Of a DNA stretch of 64,000 nucleotides, positions 41,045 to 49,072 are shown one piece after another. How positions within the stretch are numbered: the stretch's first letter is position 1; every line of letters begins with the position of its first letter. Both the position numbers and the translations under genes were made by a program. The notes under the pieces were generated by a model, which saw nothing but the letters and a program-made list of their open reading frames with translations, was not told the origin of the DNA and searched no databases. Source of the DNA: VRUE01 sp963704545 (GTDB taxonomy: Bacteria > Actinomycetota > Thermoleophilia > Solirubrobacterales > 70-9); assembly GCA_963704545.1 (NCBI GenBank), contig OY969915.1:1674001-1738000 (forward strand), read 5' to 3'.

Positions 41045-42040
41045 TCAGGTCGCCGGGGAGGGGAAGCGCTCGTCGGCTTCCAGGGTCTGGCGCATGCCCT
41101 CCTCCATCCCGCGCGGCGCGTAGCCGAGCTCGCGGCTGGCCTTCTCGTGGCTGGCCCAGAAGGTGACCCCGTCGGCGGAGGAGATCAGCTCGTGCAGGTT
41201 CGGCGGCTGACCCATCAGCTTCCCGACCAGCGGCCCGAAGGGCGCCATCGCCTTCATCACCCCGGTGGGCAGCGCCCGCTTCGGTGCCTTGCGCCCGGAC
41301 AGGCCGGCCACGGTCTCGATCGCGTCGCGCATCGTCGTCACGGGACCGCTGAGCACGTAGGTCTCCCCGGTCTTGCCCTTGCCGAGAGCGAGCAGGATGC
41401 CTCCGGCGATGTCCTCGACGTGGGTCATGCAGATACCCAACTCGGGAAAGGGGAGCAGTGGCAGCCTGCCGGCGAAGAACTGCTCGAGCAGGTCGGCCAC
41501 CTGCGAGGTGTCGCCGGGGCCGTAGACGCCGCCGGGCTGGACGATCACACAGGGCAGGCCCTCCTCGGAGATCATCCGTTCGGCGATCCGCTGCGATTCG
41601 AGCTTCGTCTCCTCATAGTAGGAGGTGAATTCCTTGCCCGGGTGCCTGTACGTCTCGTCGACGACCTTGCGGTGCGTGTTGCCGAAGGTGCCCACGGTCG
41701 AGACGTGGACGACCTTTGGGACCTTGGCCTCCAGGGCCGCCCGCATCACCCGCTCGGTGCCGCGGACGTTGGCCTCGTACATCGCCGGGTGCCGCTTGGC
41801 CGGGATCCCGACCTCGTACATCGCCGCGACGTGGACGACCGCGTCGCAACCCTCCATGCCCTGGCGGAGGGCCGCCTCATCGCCGAGGTCTCCGGCGACG
41901 AGCCTGCAGCCGAGATCCGACAGCTTCGCGCCCTTCTCGGGGGTTCGCACCAGGCAGGCCACGTCATCGCCGCGGGCGCGCAGCTGCCTCACGACCTCGC
42001 CGCCGATGAAGCCCGTCCCTCCTGTGACGAAGACCTTCAC
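41045..42040 (-). CDS. NAD(P)-dependent epimerase/dehydratase (extended SDR)
   Basis: 331 aa from GTG 42040, directly before KVFVTGGTGFIGGEVVRQL; an upstream extension in frame overlaps the divergent hflX promoter and is unlikely. The dinucleotide motif GGTGFIG, AGDLGD, VHVAAMYEVG, and the catalytic SYYEETKLESQ (YxxxK) identify an extended SDR. It is similar to dihydroflavonol-reductase/hopanoid-associated sugar epimerase types. The substrate is not known. A -10-like TAGGGT lies 8 nt before the start on the minus strand. Confidence 0.85.
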   Translation of the reverse strand: MKVFVTGGTGFIGGEVVRQLRARGDDVACLVRTPEKGAKLSDLGCRLVAGDLGDEAALRQGMEGCDAVVHVAAMYEVGIPAKRHPAMYEANVRGTERVMRAALEAKVPKVVHVSTVGTFGNTHRKVVDETYRHPGKEFTSYYEETKLESQRIAERMISEEGLPCVIVQPGGVYGPGDTSQVADLLEQFFAGRLPLLPFPELGICMTHVEDIAGGILLALGKGKTGETYVLSGPVTTMRDAIETVAGLSGRKAPKRALPTGVMKAMAPFGPLVGKLMGQPPNLHELISSADGVTFWASHEKASRELGYAPRGMEEGMRQTLEADERFPSPAT

Positions 42041-42048
42041 GGCCGCTA

Positions 42049-42079
42049 ACCCTATCCAGGCGAGGCCTCCGCCTACAAT
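42049..42079. promoter_or_regulatory. Face-to-face -10-like elements of the epimerase gene and hflX
   Basis: Minus-strand TAGGGT (42049-42054) is 8 nt before the epimerase GTG; plus-strand TACAAT (42074-42079) is 8 nt before the hflX GTG. The start codons are only 47 bp apart, so each -35 region must overlap the other promoter and the two cannot easily be occupied at once. Confidence 0.55.
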
Positions 42080-42087
42080 CGGACCAA

Positions 42088-43413
42088 GTGCAACGATCGA
42101 GAAACGGCCGTCAGGAGCAGACCCGCTACGGCGCAAATGGCGCCGGTGTCTCCAACCCTCGGGCCAAACAGCGGGCCCTGGCGATCGGCATCGCAGCCGG
42201 GCGGACCGATGCCGATCCGCTCGCAGAGCTGAAGGAGCTGCTCCGAACCGCCGGCGTGGCCACTGCGGGTGAGGCGATGCAGCAGCGCGACGCGCCCGAC
42301 CCCGACCGCTACGTCGGCCGCGGCAAGCTGGACGAACTGAAGGAGCAGATCGCGGCCTGCGACGCCAACCTCGTCGCCTGCGACGACGAGCTGGCGCCGC
42401 GCCAGGAGCGCAACCTGGAGGCGGCGCTCGGCGTGCCCGTGATCGACCGCACCGCGGTCATCCTCGACATCTTCGCCGACCACGCCCACTCGGCAGAGGG
42501 AAAGCTCCAGGTCGAGCTGGCCCAGCTCGAATACAACATGGCCCGTATGCGGGGGCTCTGGACCCACCTCGAGCGCCTCGGCGCGGGCAGGATGGACGGC
42601 GGCATCGGCACCAGGGGCCCGGGCGAGAGCCAGATCGAGACCGACCGCCGCCTCGCCCGCGACCGCATCGCCGCCCTGCGTCGCCGGCTGGCACGGCTCA
42701 AGAGCAACCGCGGCGTGATGCGGGCCCGCCGCGAACGCTCCTCGCTGCCGCGGGTCGCCCTCGCCGGCTACACCAACGCGGGCAAGTCGACCCTGCTGAA
42801 CGCGATGACCGGAGCCGAGGTCGGGGTCGGCGACCGGCTTTTCCACACCCTCGACCCGACCACCCGCAGCCTCGAGCTCTCCGGGCGCGACTACCTGCTG
42901 ACCGACACCGTCGGCTTCATCGAGAAGCTGCCCCACCAGCTGGTCGAGGCCTTCAAGGCGACCCTGGAGGAGACCGTGCTCGCCGACCTGATCCTGCACG
43001 TCGTCGACGCCGCCGCCCCCGAGGAGCGCCGCCAGGCGGACATGCGCGCGGTCGACGAGGTGCTGGAGGAGATCGGCGCCGGCGAGGGCCCGCGCCTGCT
43101 CGTGCTCAACAAGGCCGACCTGCTCGACGCCGATGACCGCGACGAGGCTCTCATCCGTCATCCCGACGCCGTCCTCGTCTCGGCCCTGACCGGCGAGGGC
43201 CTCGGCGAGCTGAGCGAACGGATCGAGGCCGCCTTCGAGGACACGCTGGCCGAGGTCGAGCTGCTGATCCCCTACGCCGAAGGCGGTCGCCTGCACGAGC
43301 TGCACGAGGTCGCTGGAGACCTTGACCGCACCGAGCGCGAGGACGGGGTGCTGGTCCGGGCCAAGGTGCCGGTGGCCGAGCTGCATCGGTTCGACGACCT
43401 CGCTGTTGCGTAG
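42088..43413 (+). CDS. hflX: GTPase HflX
   Basis: 441 aa from GTG 42088 (MQRSRNGRQEQTRYG), leaderless-type start. HflX is a ribosome-associated GTPase that splits stalled ribosomes after stress. The HflX N-terminal domain has YVGRGKLDELKEQI, DRTAVILDIFADHAHSAEGK and the glycine-rich GGIGTRGPGESQIETDRR. The G domain has GYTNAGKSTLLN, DTVGFIEKLPH, NKADL and a C-terminal domain. It follows the conserved recA-miaB-miaA-dapF block after an interposed minus-strand cluster. The stop is followed at once by family C palindrome copy 2. Confidence 0.95.
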   Translation: MQRSRNGRQEQTRYGANGAGVSNPRAKQRALAIGIAAGRTDADPLAELKELLRTAGVATAGEAMQQRDAPDPDRYVGRGKLDELKEQIAACDANLVACDDELAPRQERNLEAALGVPVIDRTAVILDIFADHAHSAEGKLQVELAQLEYNMARMRGLWTHLERLGAGRMDGGIGTRGPGESQIETDRRLARDRIAALRRRLARLKSNRGVMRARRERSSLPRVALAGYTNAGKSTLLNAMTGAEVGVGDRLFHTLDPTTRSLELSGRDYLLTDTVGFIEKLPHQLVEAFKATLEETVLADLILHVVDAAAPEERRQADMRAVDEVLEEIGAGEGPRLLVLNKADLLDADDRDEALIRHPDAVLVSALTGEGLGELSERIEAAFEDTLAEVELLIPYAEGGRLHELHEVAGDLDRTEREDGVLVRAKVPVAELHRFDDLAVA

Positions 43414-43503
43414 GGGAGAGGGGCACCCCTCGGCCGGACAAATGCCGGGCTGATGAGCCCGGCATTTTGAGTATCCGCCCGGGCGAGGGGTGCCCCTCTC
43501 CCC
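43413..43503 (+). repeat. Family C composite palindrome, copy 2, after hflX
   Basis: 91 bp. Outer arms GGGGAGAGGGGCACCCCTCG / CGAGGGGTGCCCCTCTCCCC; inner hairpin ATGCCGGGC-TGATGA-GCCCGGCAT followed by TTTT. The linkers ACAA and TTTGAGTATCCG match the copy at 10173-10267 although all stems differ. The inner hairpin plus T-run could terminate hflX transcripts. Confidence 0.9.
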
Positions 43504-43513
43504 GGCGCCACGT

Positions 43514-43519
43514 TAGGGT
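43514..43519 (+). promoter_or_regulatory. -10-like TAGGGT before dut
   Basis: TANNNT hexamer 6 nt before GTG 43526; no Shine-Dalgarno sequence. Confidence 0.42.
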
Positions 43520-43525
43520 TGCCGC

Positions 43526-43957
43526 GTGGAGCTGCGTGTCGCGAAACTAGTCCCCGAGGCGGTGCTGCCCTCGCGGGCGCACGAGGGGGACGCGGGCTTG
43601 GACCTGTACGCCTGCGAGTCCGCTCATATGGGGCCAGGGGAGAGGTGGAGCGTCGGAACGGGTGTTGCCGTGGAGATCCCGGAGGGGCACGCAGGGTTGG
43701 TCCTGCCGCGCTCGGGCTTGGCGAAGAAGCACGGGATCGCGCTGGTCAACGCGCCGGGGCTGATCGACTCCGGTTACCGGGGTGAGATCCGGGTGCTGCT
43801 GCTCAACACCGACCCGGCCGAGACCTTCCGGGTCGAGCCGGGCGACCGCATCGCCCAGCTGGTGATTTCCCCGATCGCCCTCGCCGAGCCGGTTCAGGTG
43901 GAGTCGCTGGCCGAGTCCAGCCGCGGTGACGGCGGCTTCGGCTCCAGCGGCCGCTAG
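43526..43957 (+). CDS. dut: dUTP diphosphatase (trimeric)
   Basis: 143 aa. It hydrolyses dUTP to dUMP and keeps uracil out of DNA. All five trimeric-dUTPase motifs are visible: EGDAGLDLYACES, LPRSGLAKKHGIALVNAPG, GLIDSGYRGEIRV, PGDRIAQLVISP, and the C-terminal SRGDGGFGSSGR. The length is normal. The gene stands alone between the hflX palindrome and the AT-richer NHL region. Confidence 0.95.
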   Translation: MELRVAKLVPEAVLPSRAHEGDAGLDLYACESAHMGPGERWSVGTGVAVEIPEGHAGLVLPRSGLAKKHGIALVNAPGLIDSGYRGEIRVLLLNTDPAETFRVEPGDRIAQLVISPIALAEPVQVESLAESSRGDGGFGSSGR

Positions 43958-43974
43958 CAATCATGCCCGCCCCC

Positions 43975-44004
43975 TTGGCATTCGTACCATATACGTGATA
44001 GGAC
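43975..44004 (+). promoter_or_regulatory. Possible promoter of the NHL-repeat gene
   Basis: TTGGCA (43975-43980), 18-nt spacer, TAGGAC (43999-44004), within an A/T-rich stretch unlike the rest of the window. GGAGGGG (44037-44043) is a strong Shine-Dalgarno sequence 5 nt before ATG 44049, so this gene, unlike its neighbours, is set up for leadered translation. Confidence 0.45.
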
Positions 44005-44048
44005 TATTCATAAATCCTTGAGTTATTTTACTACTCGGAGGGGTGGAT

Positions 44049-45305
44049 ATGAATACCGATCAACGTAGTAGGCGACGGTGGGTTACATGCAGAACCCATT
44101 GCTTTGTCATGATGCTTTTTCTGTGCTTTGTCACGACCGGTGTCGGATCCGCAGGCGCAGCAGACCCTCGTTTCTCCTTCTCTTTCGGTAGCTACGGTTC
44201 TGAAAATGGTCAGTTTATTTCCCCGGAGGATGTAGCGGTGGACTCCGTCGGCAATGTCTGGGTCGCTGACACCGGGAACAATCGCGTTCAGAAGTTCAAT
44301 TCCAAAGGTGAATATTTAAGTCAGTTTGGTGCAGAAGGATCAGCAAACGGTCAGTTTTTAGCTCCGTTAGGAATCGCGATTGATTCCAACGGTAACGTCT
44401 GGGTTAGCGACCTGTTGAACCAGCGTATCCAAAAGTTCAATTCCAAAGGAGAATACCTCTCCAAATTTGGCAAAGAAGGCACAGGCGATGGGGAATTCGA
44501 TCTTGTCTATGACTTCTCGATCGACTCTGCCGACAACATCTGGGTTGCCGACACTCTGAACTTCCGTATCCAGAAGTTCAGCGCGGAAAGAGAATACCTC
44601 TCCAAATTTGGCAAAGAAGGCACAGGCGATGGGGAATTCAATTATCCAGCGGATGTTGTAGTCGATTCCGTCGGCAACATCTGGGTTGCCGACGGGTCCA
44701 ATGATCGTGTTCAAAAGTTCAATCCCAAAGGCGAATACCTGAGTCAGTTCGGAACCTCCGGCTCTGGAGCTGGAAAATTCTCCTACCCCTCGGGTATTGT
44801 GATCGACTCCACTGGCAATGCTTGGGTCGTGGACTGGAGCTCGCGTGTGCAGAGGTTCAATTCTAAAGGTGAATATCTCAGCCAATTCGGTAAAGAAGGT
44901 AGCGGCGATGGGGAATTCAGCTTCCCTACTGGCATCGCGGTGGACTCGGCTGACAATGTTTGGGTGGCCGACACGAATAATCACCGTATTCAGAAGTGGA
45001 TTCCCAACCGGCCGACTACTACGACCAAAGCGGCCACCGAAGTTACCTCCAATTCTGCCGCCCTCAAAGCCACGGTCAATCCCAATGGCTTGACCACGGC
45101 CTATCACTTCGAAATCGGCACCACTTCCGAATATGGTTTCAGCGTGCCGACAACGGACAAAGGCATCGGTTCGGGATCGAGCGGTGTGGAAGTGAGCGAG
45201 ACCTTAGGGGGGCTCAAATCGGGGGCGACCTACCACTTCCGGGTGGTCGCGACCAACGTCGAAGGCACCAGCTACGGGAAAGACGAAACGTTTACGACCA
45301 AATAG
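44049..45305 (+). CDS. Secreted NHL-repeat beta-propeller protein with C-terminal fibronectin-like domain
   Basis: 418 aa from ATG 44049. A signal peptide spans ~1-38 (CFVMMLFLCFVTTGVGSAGA). Six NHL repeats of ~47 residues follow, each with a core like VAVDSVGNVWVADTGNNRVQ and ending KFNSKGEYLSQFG, enough for one six-bladed propeller. The last ~95 residues (TTTTKAATEVTSNSAALKAT ... YHFRVVATNVEGTSYGKDET) form a fibronectin III-like domain. The coding sequence is far lower in G+C than all neighbours and uses A/T-ending codons, and repeats 3 and 4 share long identical stretches. This points to recent acquisition. The ligand is unknown; a cell-surface or carbohydrate-related role is only a guess. 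Confidence 0.85.
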   Translation: MNTDQRSRRRWVTCRTHCFVMMLFLCFVTTGVGSAGAADPRFSFSFGSYGSENGQFISPEDVAVDSVGNVWVADTGNNRVQKFNSKGEYLSQFGAEGSANGQFLAPLGIAIDSNGNVWVSDLLNQRIQKFNSKGEYLSKFGKEGTGDGEFDLVYDFSIDSADNIWVADTLNFRIQKFSAEREYLSKFGKEGTGDGEFNYPADVVVDSVGNIWVADGSNDRVQKFNPKGEYLSQFGTSGSGAGKFSYPSGIVIDSTGNAWVVDWSSRVQRFNSKGEYLSQFGKEGSGDGEFSFPTGIAVDSADNVWVADTNNHRIQKWIPNRPTTTTKAATEVTSNSAALKATVNPNGLTTAYHFEIGTTSEYGFSVPTTDKGIGSGSSGVEVSETLGGLKSGATYHFRVVATNVEGTSYGKDETFTTK

Positions 45306-45310
45306 CGCTA

Positions 45311-46048
45311 CTAGCCGAGTGCGGCAGAGCGGGCGGACTCATGAGCCGCCCGCTCGAAGCTGTCATCTAGCGGCTCCAGTTCGGGGCGCTCGCCGTAGCG
45401 GCGCTCTAGGGCCAGGGCGATCAGGTGGTCGGCCAGCCAGGCGTTCTTGGGGAGGAGAGGGCCATGCAGGTAGGTGCCGATCAGGTTGTCCTTGACGACG
45501 CCCTCGAAGCCGTCTTCGCCGTTGTTGCCGAAGCCCTTGATCACGCGGCCGAACGGTTCTTCGCCGGGCCCCAGGTAGGTGCGGCCGCCGTGGTTCTCGA
45601 AGCCGGCCACGGTGCGGGGGCCGCTGCCGAGGTCGACCTCGATCGCGACGTTGCCGATCAGTCGCGGGCCGGGCTTGCGCACGGTCTCCAGGTCGACCAG
45701 ACCGAGCCCCTCCAGCCGCTCCTCACCGAGCTGGTAGCTGTGGCCCAGCAGCTGGTATCCGCCGCAGACGGCGAGCACGGCAGCACCGTCGGCGAGCGCT
45801 GCACCCAGCGCCTCGCGCTTGGTCTCGACCATGTCGGCGGCGACGGCCCTCTGGTCGCGGTCCTGGCCGCCGCCGAGGTAGACGAGGTCGTGGGAGCCGG
45901 GCTCGAAGCGCTCGCCGGGCCCCGCGGCGGCGTACTTGAACCCGATGCCCCGCCACTCGCAGCGCCGTCGCAGGAAGACGATGTTGCCGCGGTCGGCGTA
46001 GATGTTCATCTGCTCGGGGTAGAGGGCGAGCAGTCGCAACCCCGTCAC
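45311..46048 (-). CDS. gatD: Lipid II isoglutaminyl synthase, glutaminase subunit GatD
   Basis: 245 aa from GTG 46048, overlapping the methyltransferase gene by 4 bp. CobB/CobQ-like amidotransferase that supplies ammonia to MurT for amidation of the stem-peptide D-Glu. LALYPEQMNIYADRGNI opens the domain; VCGGYQLLGHSY carries the nucleophile Cys; GFENHGGRTYLG and GTYLHGPLLPKN (catalytic His) follow. The length matches GatD (~240 aa). It belongs to a tightly overlapped operon with murT. It is convergent with the NHL gene. Confidence 0.92.
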   Translation of the reverse strand: MTGLRLLALYPEQMNIYADRGNIVFLRRRCEWRGIGFKYAAAGPGERFEPGSHDLVYLGGGQDRDQRAVAADMVETKREALGAALADGAAVLAVCGGYQLLGHSYQLGEERLEGLGLVDLETVRKPGPRLIGNVAIEVDLGSGPRTVAGFENHGGRTYLGPGEEPFGRVIKGFGNNGEDGFEGVVKDNLIGTYLHGPLLPKNAWLADHLIALALERRYGERPELEPLDDSFERAAHESARSAALG

Positions 46049-46797
46049 GGTGCCTTCTCCAGCAGCACCACGGTCGAGCCGACGTGGGCTTCGGTGGGCG
46101 GGATCTCGCGCCGGCCGGCCGGCAGCAGCCCGGCCTCGGTGGCTTCGCTTTCCAGCTCCTCGGCGCTGAGCACCCGCAGCTCGACCTCGTTCATCTCGTC
46201 GTCCATGTTCCCGTCGGGGTCGACGGTCTGGCGCAGGCGGCGCAGCAGAATCCGTTCCGAGTCGACGACCGGCTCCAGCGGCAGGCTCGAGTAGATCCAA
46301 CCGTCCACCTGGCGCACGTCGGGCAGCGGCGGGGGCGATCCCCGGGGTGCCGGCTGCAGCTCCTCGACGATCGCAAAGGCGGCCCGGCTGCCGGGATCCA
46401 TGCAGTCGGCGGTGCACCGAAGACAGTCGCCTCGCTCTTCGCTGCCGCCCAGGAGCTGGATCAGCTGCATCGGCGCGAGGATCAGGCTGAACATGGTCCC
46501 GAACGGGCCGAAGTCGCGGACGTCCTCCACCTCCGCGTCTCCAGACGTGCCCCGGCACTTCTCCCACACGGCCCCGACCAGGTTGGGGTCTCGGTCGAGG
46601 CCGATCACCAGGTTGGGCACGCGAGCGGCGAGGTGGCGGACGACCCGGCCGGCACCACATCCGAGCTCCATGATCGCGTCGTCCTCGCTGAGCGAAGCGG
46701 CCAGCTCCTCCCAGAGCGGCAGGTCGGCCTCGTAGTCGCCGCACTCCACTTCGTTCCAGATGACCGCCTCGGGGTCGCTCCCGAAGAGCAGGCTCAT
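46045..46797 (-). CDS. SAM-dependent methyltransferase inserted between murT and gatD
   Basis: 250 aa, class I methyltransferase. The SAM motif is AIMELGCGAGRVVRHLA, then VIGLDRDPNLV; EDVRDFGPFGTMFSLILAPMQ is the following strand region. Both ends overlap neighbours by 4 bp (murT upstream, gatD downstream), so the three genes are translationally coupled. murT and gatD are normally adjacent because they encode one complex. The product may modify a cell-wall precursor or lipid, but the substrate is not known. Confidence 0.85.
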   Translation of the reverse strand: MSLLFGSDPEAVIWNEVECGDYEADLPLWEELAASLSEDDAIMELGCGAGRVVRHLAARVPNLVIGLDRDPNLVGAVWEKCRGTSGDAEVEDVRDFGPFGTMFSLILAPMQLIQLLGGSEERGDCLRCTADCMDPGSRAAFAIVEELQPAPRGSPPPLPDVRQVDGWIYSSLPLEPVVDSERILLRRLRQTVDPDGNMDDEMNEVELRVLSAEELESEATEAGLLPAGRREIPPTEAHVGSTVVLLEKAP

Positions 46798-48167
46798 CGC
46801 CAGAACTCCTCTGCGTGCCCGCGGTCCGCGAGCAGCTTGCGCAACTCCAGCAGGGCGGTGTAGGTGGGGAGGGCGAAGAGGCGCCCGCCGGCGCCCTCCA
46901 GCGCCCGGTCGAGCGAGGGCCCGATCTCCGCCTCCACCTCGATCGCCTCCACTGGCCAGCCAGAGTACTTCAGGCGTACCGCAAGCTCCGGCGCCCGCGT
47001 CCCGGCGCAGAGGACCCGGCGCACCGCGCCGTCCAGCAGCTCGAAGTCGGCGTCCCAGATCCAGGAGACGTCGCGCCCGTCGGCGATCCGGTCGTTGAGG
47101 GCGATCCAGAGGTCCAGCCCCTCCTCACCAGCCTCGAGGCGGAGCGTGCGCAGCACCTCGTTGGCGCCGGCCGGGTTCTTGATCAGCAGGATCGAGAGAG
47201 GCGTCCCGGCGACCTCGATCGTCTCGACCCGGCCGAAAGCCGCCCTCATCCCCGCCAGGGCGGAGGCGATCCGCTCTGGCGCCACGCCGAGCTCCAACCC
47301 GGCGGCGACCGCCGCCAGGGCGTTGTAGACGTTGTAGAGGCCCGGGAGAGGGAGCTCCAGCCGGATCGGGCCGGCGGGCGTGCGCAGGGCGACGCGCGAC
47401 CCCTCCATGCCGAGCAGCTCGATCTCGGTCGCCGCCACCGTGGGCCGGGGGCGCTGTGCGCCGCAACTGGCGCATGAGTAGTGGCCGAGGTGCCCGACGA
47501 AGGCGCGCTCGTAGGAGTAGGGATGGCCGCAGCGGCGACAGTGCTTGGCGTCGAAGGCGTGCTGCAGCTCGGGCAGCGCCTGCGAGGAGTCCTCGATGCC
47601 GAAGTAGGCGATGCCCTCGCGCGGCTTGCCGGTGGCGTCGCGGCCGAGGTCCGCGATCGCCGGGTCGTCGGCGTTGAGGACCAGGCGCGCGCGGCTGGCC
47701 CGTGCCTCGACGGCCCGCGCCCAATCACCGGCCAAGGCCTCCATCTCGCCGTAGCGGTCGAGCTGGTCGCGAAAGAGGTTGCCGAGCACGATCAGCGAGG
47801 GGTCGAGCTCGGCGGACACCTGTGGGAGCCAGGCCTCGTCGACCTCGAAGAGGCCTTCGTGCCCGTCCTGCTCCAGCAGCGCCGTGGCGACGCCCCAGGT
47901 CATGTTCGAGCCGGCCCGGTTGTGGACCGGGCGGCGACCGTCGGCTTCGAGGAGCGCGGCGATCATCCCCGCCGTGGTCGTCTTGCCGTTGGTGGCACTG
48001 ACGAGCGTCGTGCCGCTGTCGAGACCTGCCCCCAGGCGCCGCAGCGCCTCGGGCTCCAGCTTCAGCAGGAGGCGCCCGGGGAGAGTCGTACCCCCACCGC
48101 GGCCGCTCCTGCGGCTGGCGGCACCCACCGCGCGGGCGAGGGCGACCTTCGCGCCGAAGGCGGTCAA
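46794..48167 (-). CDS. murT: Lipid II isoglutaminyl synthase, Mur ligase-like subunit MurT
   Basis: 457 aa. With GatD it amidates the alpha-carboxyl of D-Glu in lipid II. The Mur ligase ATP motif is SATNGKTTTAGMIAALL; NRAGSNMTWGVATAL and FEVDEAWLPQV follow. A four-cysteine zinc ribbon, typical of MurT, lies in the middle domain (CRRCGHPYSYE ... YSCASCGAQ). The C-terminal DUF1727 domain begins near ILLIKNPAGANEVLR. It overlaps the lipid-kinase gene upstream and the methyltransferase downstream by 4 bp each. Confidence 0.94.
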   Translation of the reverse strand: MTAFGAKVALARAVGAASRRSGRGGGTTLPGRLLLKLEPEALRRLGAGLDSGTTLVSATNGKTTTAGMIAALLEADGRRPVHNRAGSNMTWGVATALLEQDGHEGLFEVDEAWLPQVSAELDPSLIVLGNLFRDQLDRYGEMEALAGDWARAVEARASRARLVLNADDPAIADLGRDATGKPREGIAYFGIEDSSQALPELQHAFDAKHCRRCGHPYSYERAFVGHLGHYSCASCGAQRPRPTVAATEIELLGMEGSRVALRTPAGPIRLELPLPGLYNVYNALAAVAAGLELGVAPERIASALAGMRAAFGRVETIEVAGTPLSILLIKNPAGANEVLRTLRLEAGEEGLDLWIALNDRIADGRDVSWIWDADFELLDGAVRRVLCAGTRAPELAVRLKYSGWPVEAIEVEAEIGPSLDRALEGAGGRLFALPTYTALLELRKLLADRGHAEEFWR

Positions 48168-49057
48168 GGCCCGGCTGCGGGCGCGAGCACGTTGAGCGCG
48201 CGCGGCAGGATGCGCAGGGAGGCGGGGAGCTCGGTCAGGTGCTCGCCGTCCGCGTAGACGGGAAAGGGGCGGCTCGCGGTCAGTTCCAGGTGGGGTGCGC
48301 GGAAGACGCGCACCTGCTCCTCCTCCACATGGGTGCCCTTGAACACCTTCGGCAGGTTACCCACGAAGCGCAGCTTGCTGCCCTCGCCGACGGTGACGAC
48401 GTCGAACTCGCCGTCGTCGAGCTCGGCGTCGGGCGCGATGTACATGCCGCCGCCGAAGGCGCGGCTGTTGGCGACCGAGACCGAGTAGCCGGTGAACCGG
48501 TAGCGCTCCTCGTCGACCCGGATCGTGAAGCGGCCCGGCTTCCATGCAAGCAGCGTGCGGACGGCGGCGTAGGCGTAGACGAGGTTGCCGCGCATGAAGG
48601 AGGTCTCGTTGGCGACCCGGTTGGCTTCGGAGTCGAAACCGACGCTGACGATGCCGAGGAAGCGCTTGCCGTTGGCCTCGCCGACGTCGATCCACCGGGT
48701 CTCCCCGGCGGCCAGGACCGCGACGGCGCCGACCGGGTCGTCGGGGATGCCGAGCACGCGGGCGAGGTCGTTGCCACGCCCGCCCGGGACGATCCCCAGC
48801 GGCGTCTCGGCCCCGGCCATCGCGCCGCCGACGGCGCCGACGAGGCCGTCGCCACTGCAGACGACGGGCAGCTCGCCCGCCTCGACCGCGCACAGCGCCC
48901 GCTCGACGCCGTCCTCCAGGCCCTTGGTCCGCTCGACCCGGAACGGGATTCGCCGCTCGTCCAGCTCCTGCTCGACCCTGGGCAGTAGCTTCAGCGTGCG
49001 ACCGTGCGCGGAGTGCGGGTTGACCAGCAGGGTGAGCGGCATTCCCTCGATTGCCAT
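48164..49057 (-). CDS. Diacylglycerol/sphingosine kinase-like lipid kinase
   Basis: 297 aa. DAGK catalytic domain: LLVNPHSAHGRTLKLL, VVCSGDGLVGAVGGAM, GIVPGGRGNDLARVLG, and the second domain with SVGFDSEANRVAN and GGGMYIAPDAELDDGEFDV. The nucleotide loop reads SGDGL where bacterial DgkB-type enzymes usually have GGDGT; SGDGL is familiar from sphingosine kinases. The substrate could be diacylglycerol or another lipid alcohol. It is the first gene of the murT-gatD operon, overlapping murT by 4 bp, which suggests a role in recycling lipids of wall synthesis. Confidence 0.87.
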   Translation of the reverse strand: MAIEGMPLTLLVNPHSAHGRTLKLLPRVEQELDERRIPFRVERTKGLEDGVERALCAVEAGELPVVCSGDGLVGAVGGAMAGAETPLGIVPGGRGNDLARVLGIPDDPVGAVAVLAAGETRWIDVGEANGKRFLGIVSVGFDSEANRVANETSFMRGNLVYAYAAVRTLLAWKPGRFTIRVDEERYRFTGYSVSVANSRAFGGGMYIAPDAELDDGEFDVVTVGEGSKLRFVGNLPKVFKGTHVEEEQVRVFRAPHLELTASRPFPVYADGEHLTELPASLRILPRALNVLAPAAGP

Positions 49058-49066
49058 CGAGTGGGC

Positions 49067-49072
49067 AGCCTA
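49067..49072 (-). promoter_or_regulatory. -10-like TAGGCT for the lipid kinase-murT-gatD operon
   Basis: On the minus strand TANNNT lies 9 nt before ATG 49057; no Shine-Dalgarno sequence. It abuts family B palindrome copy 4. Confidence 0.42.
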
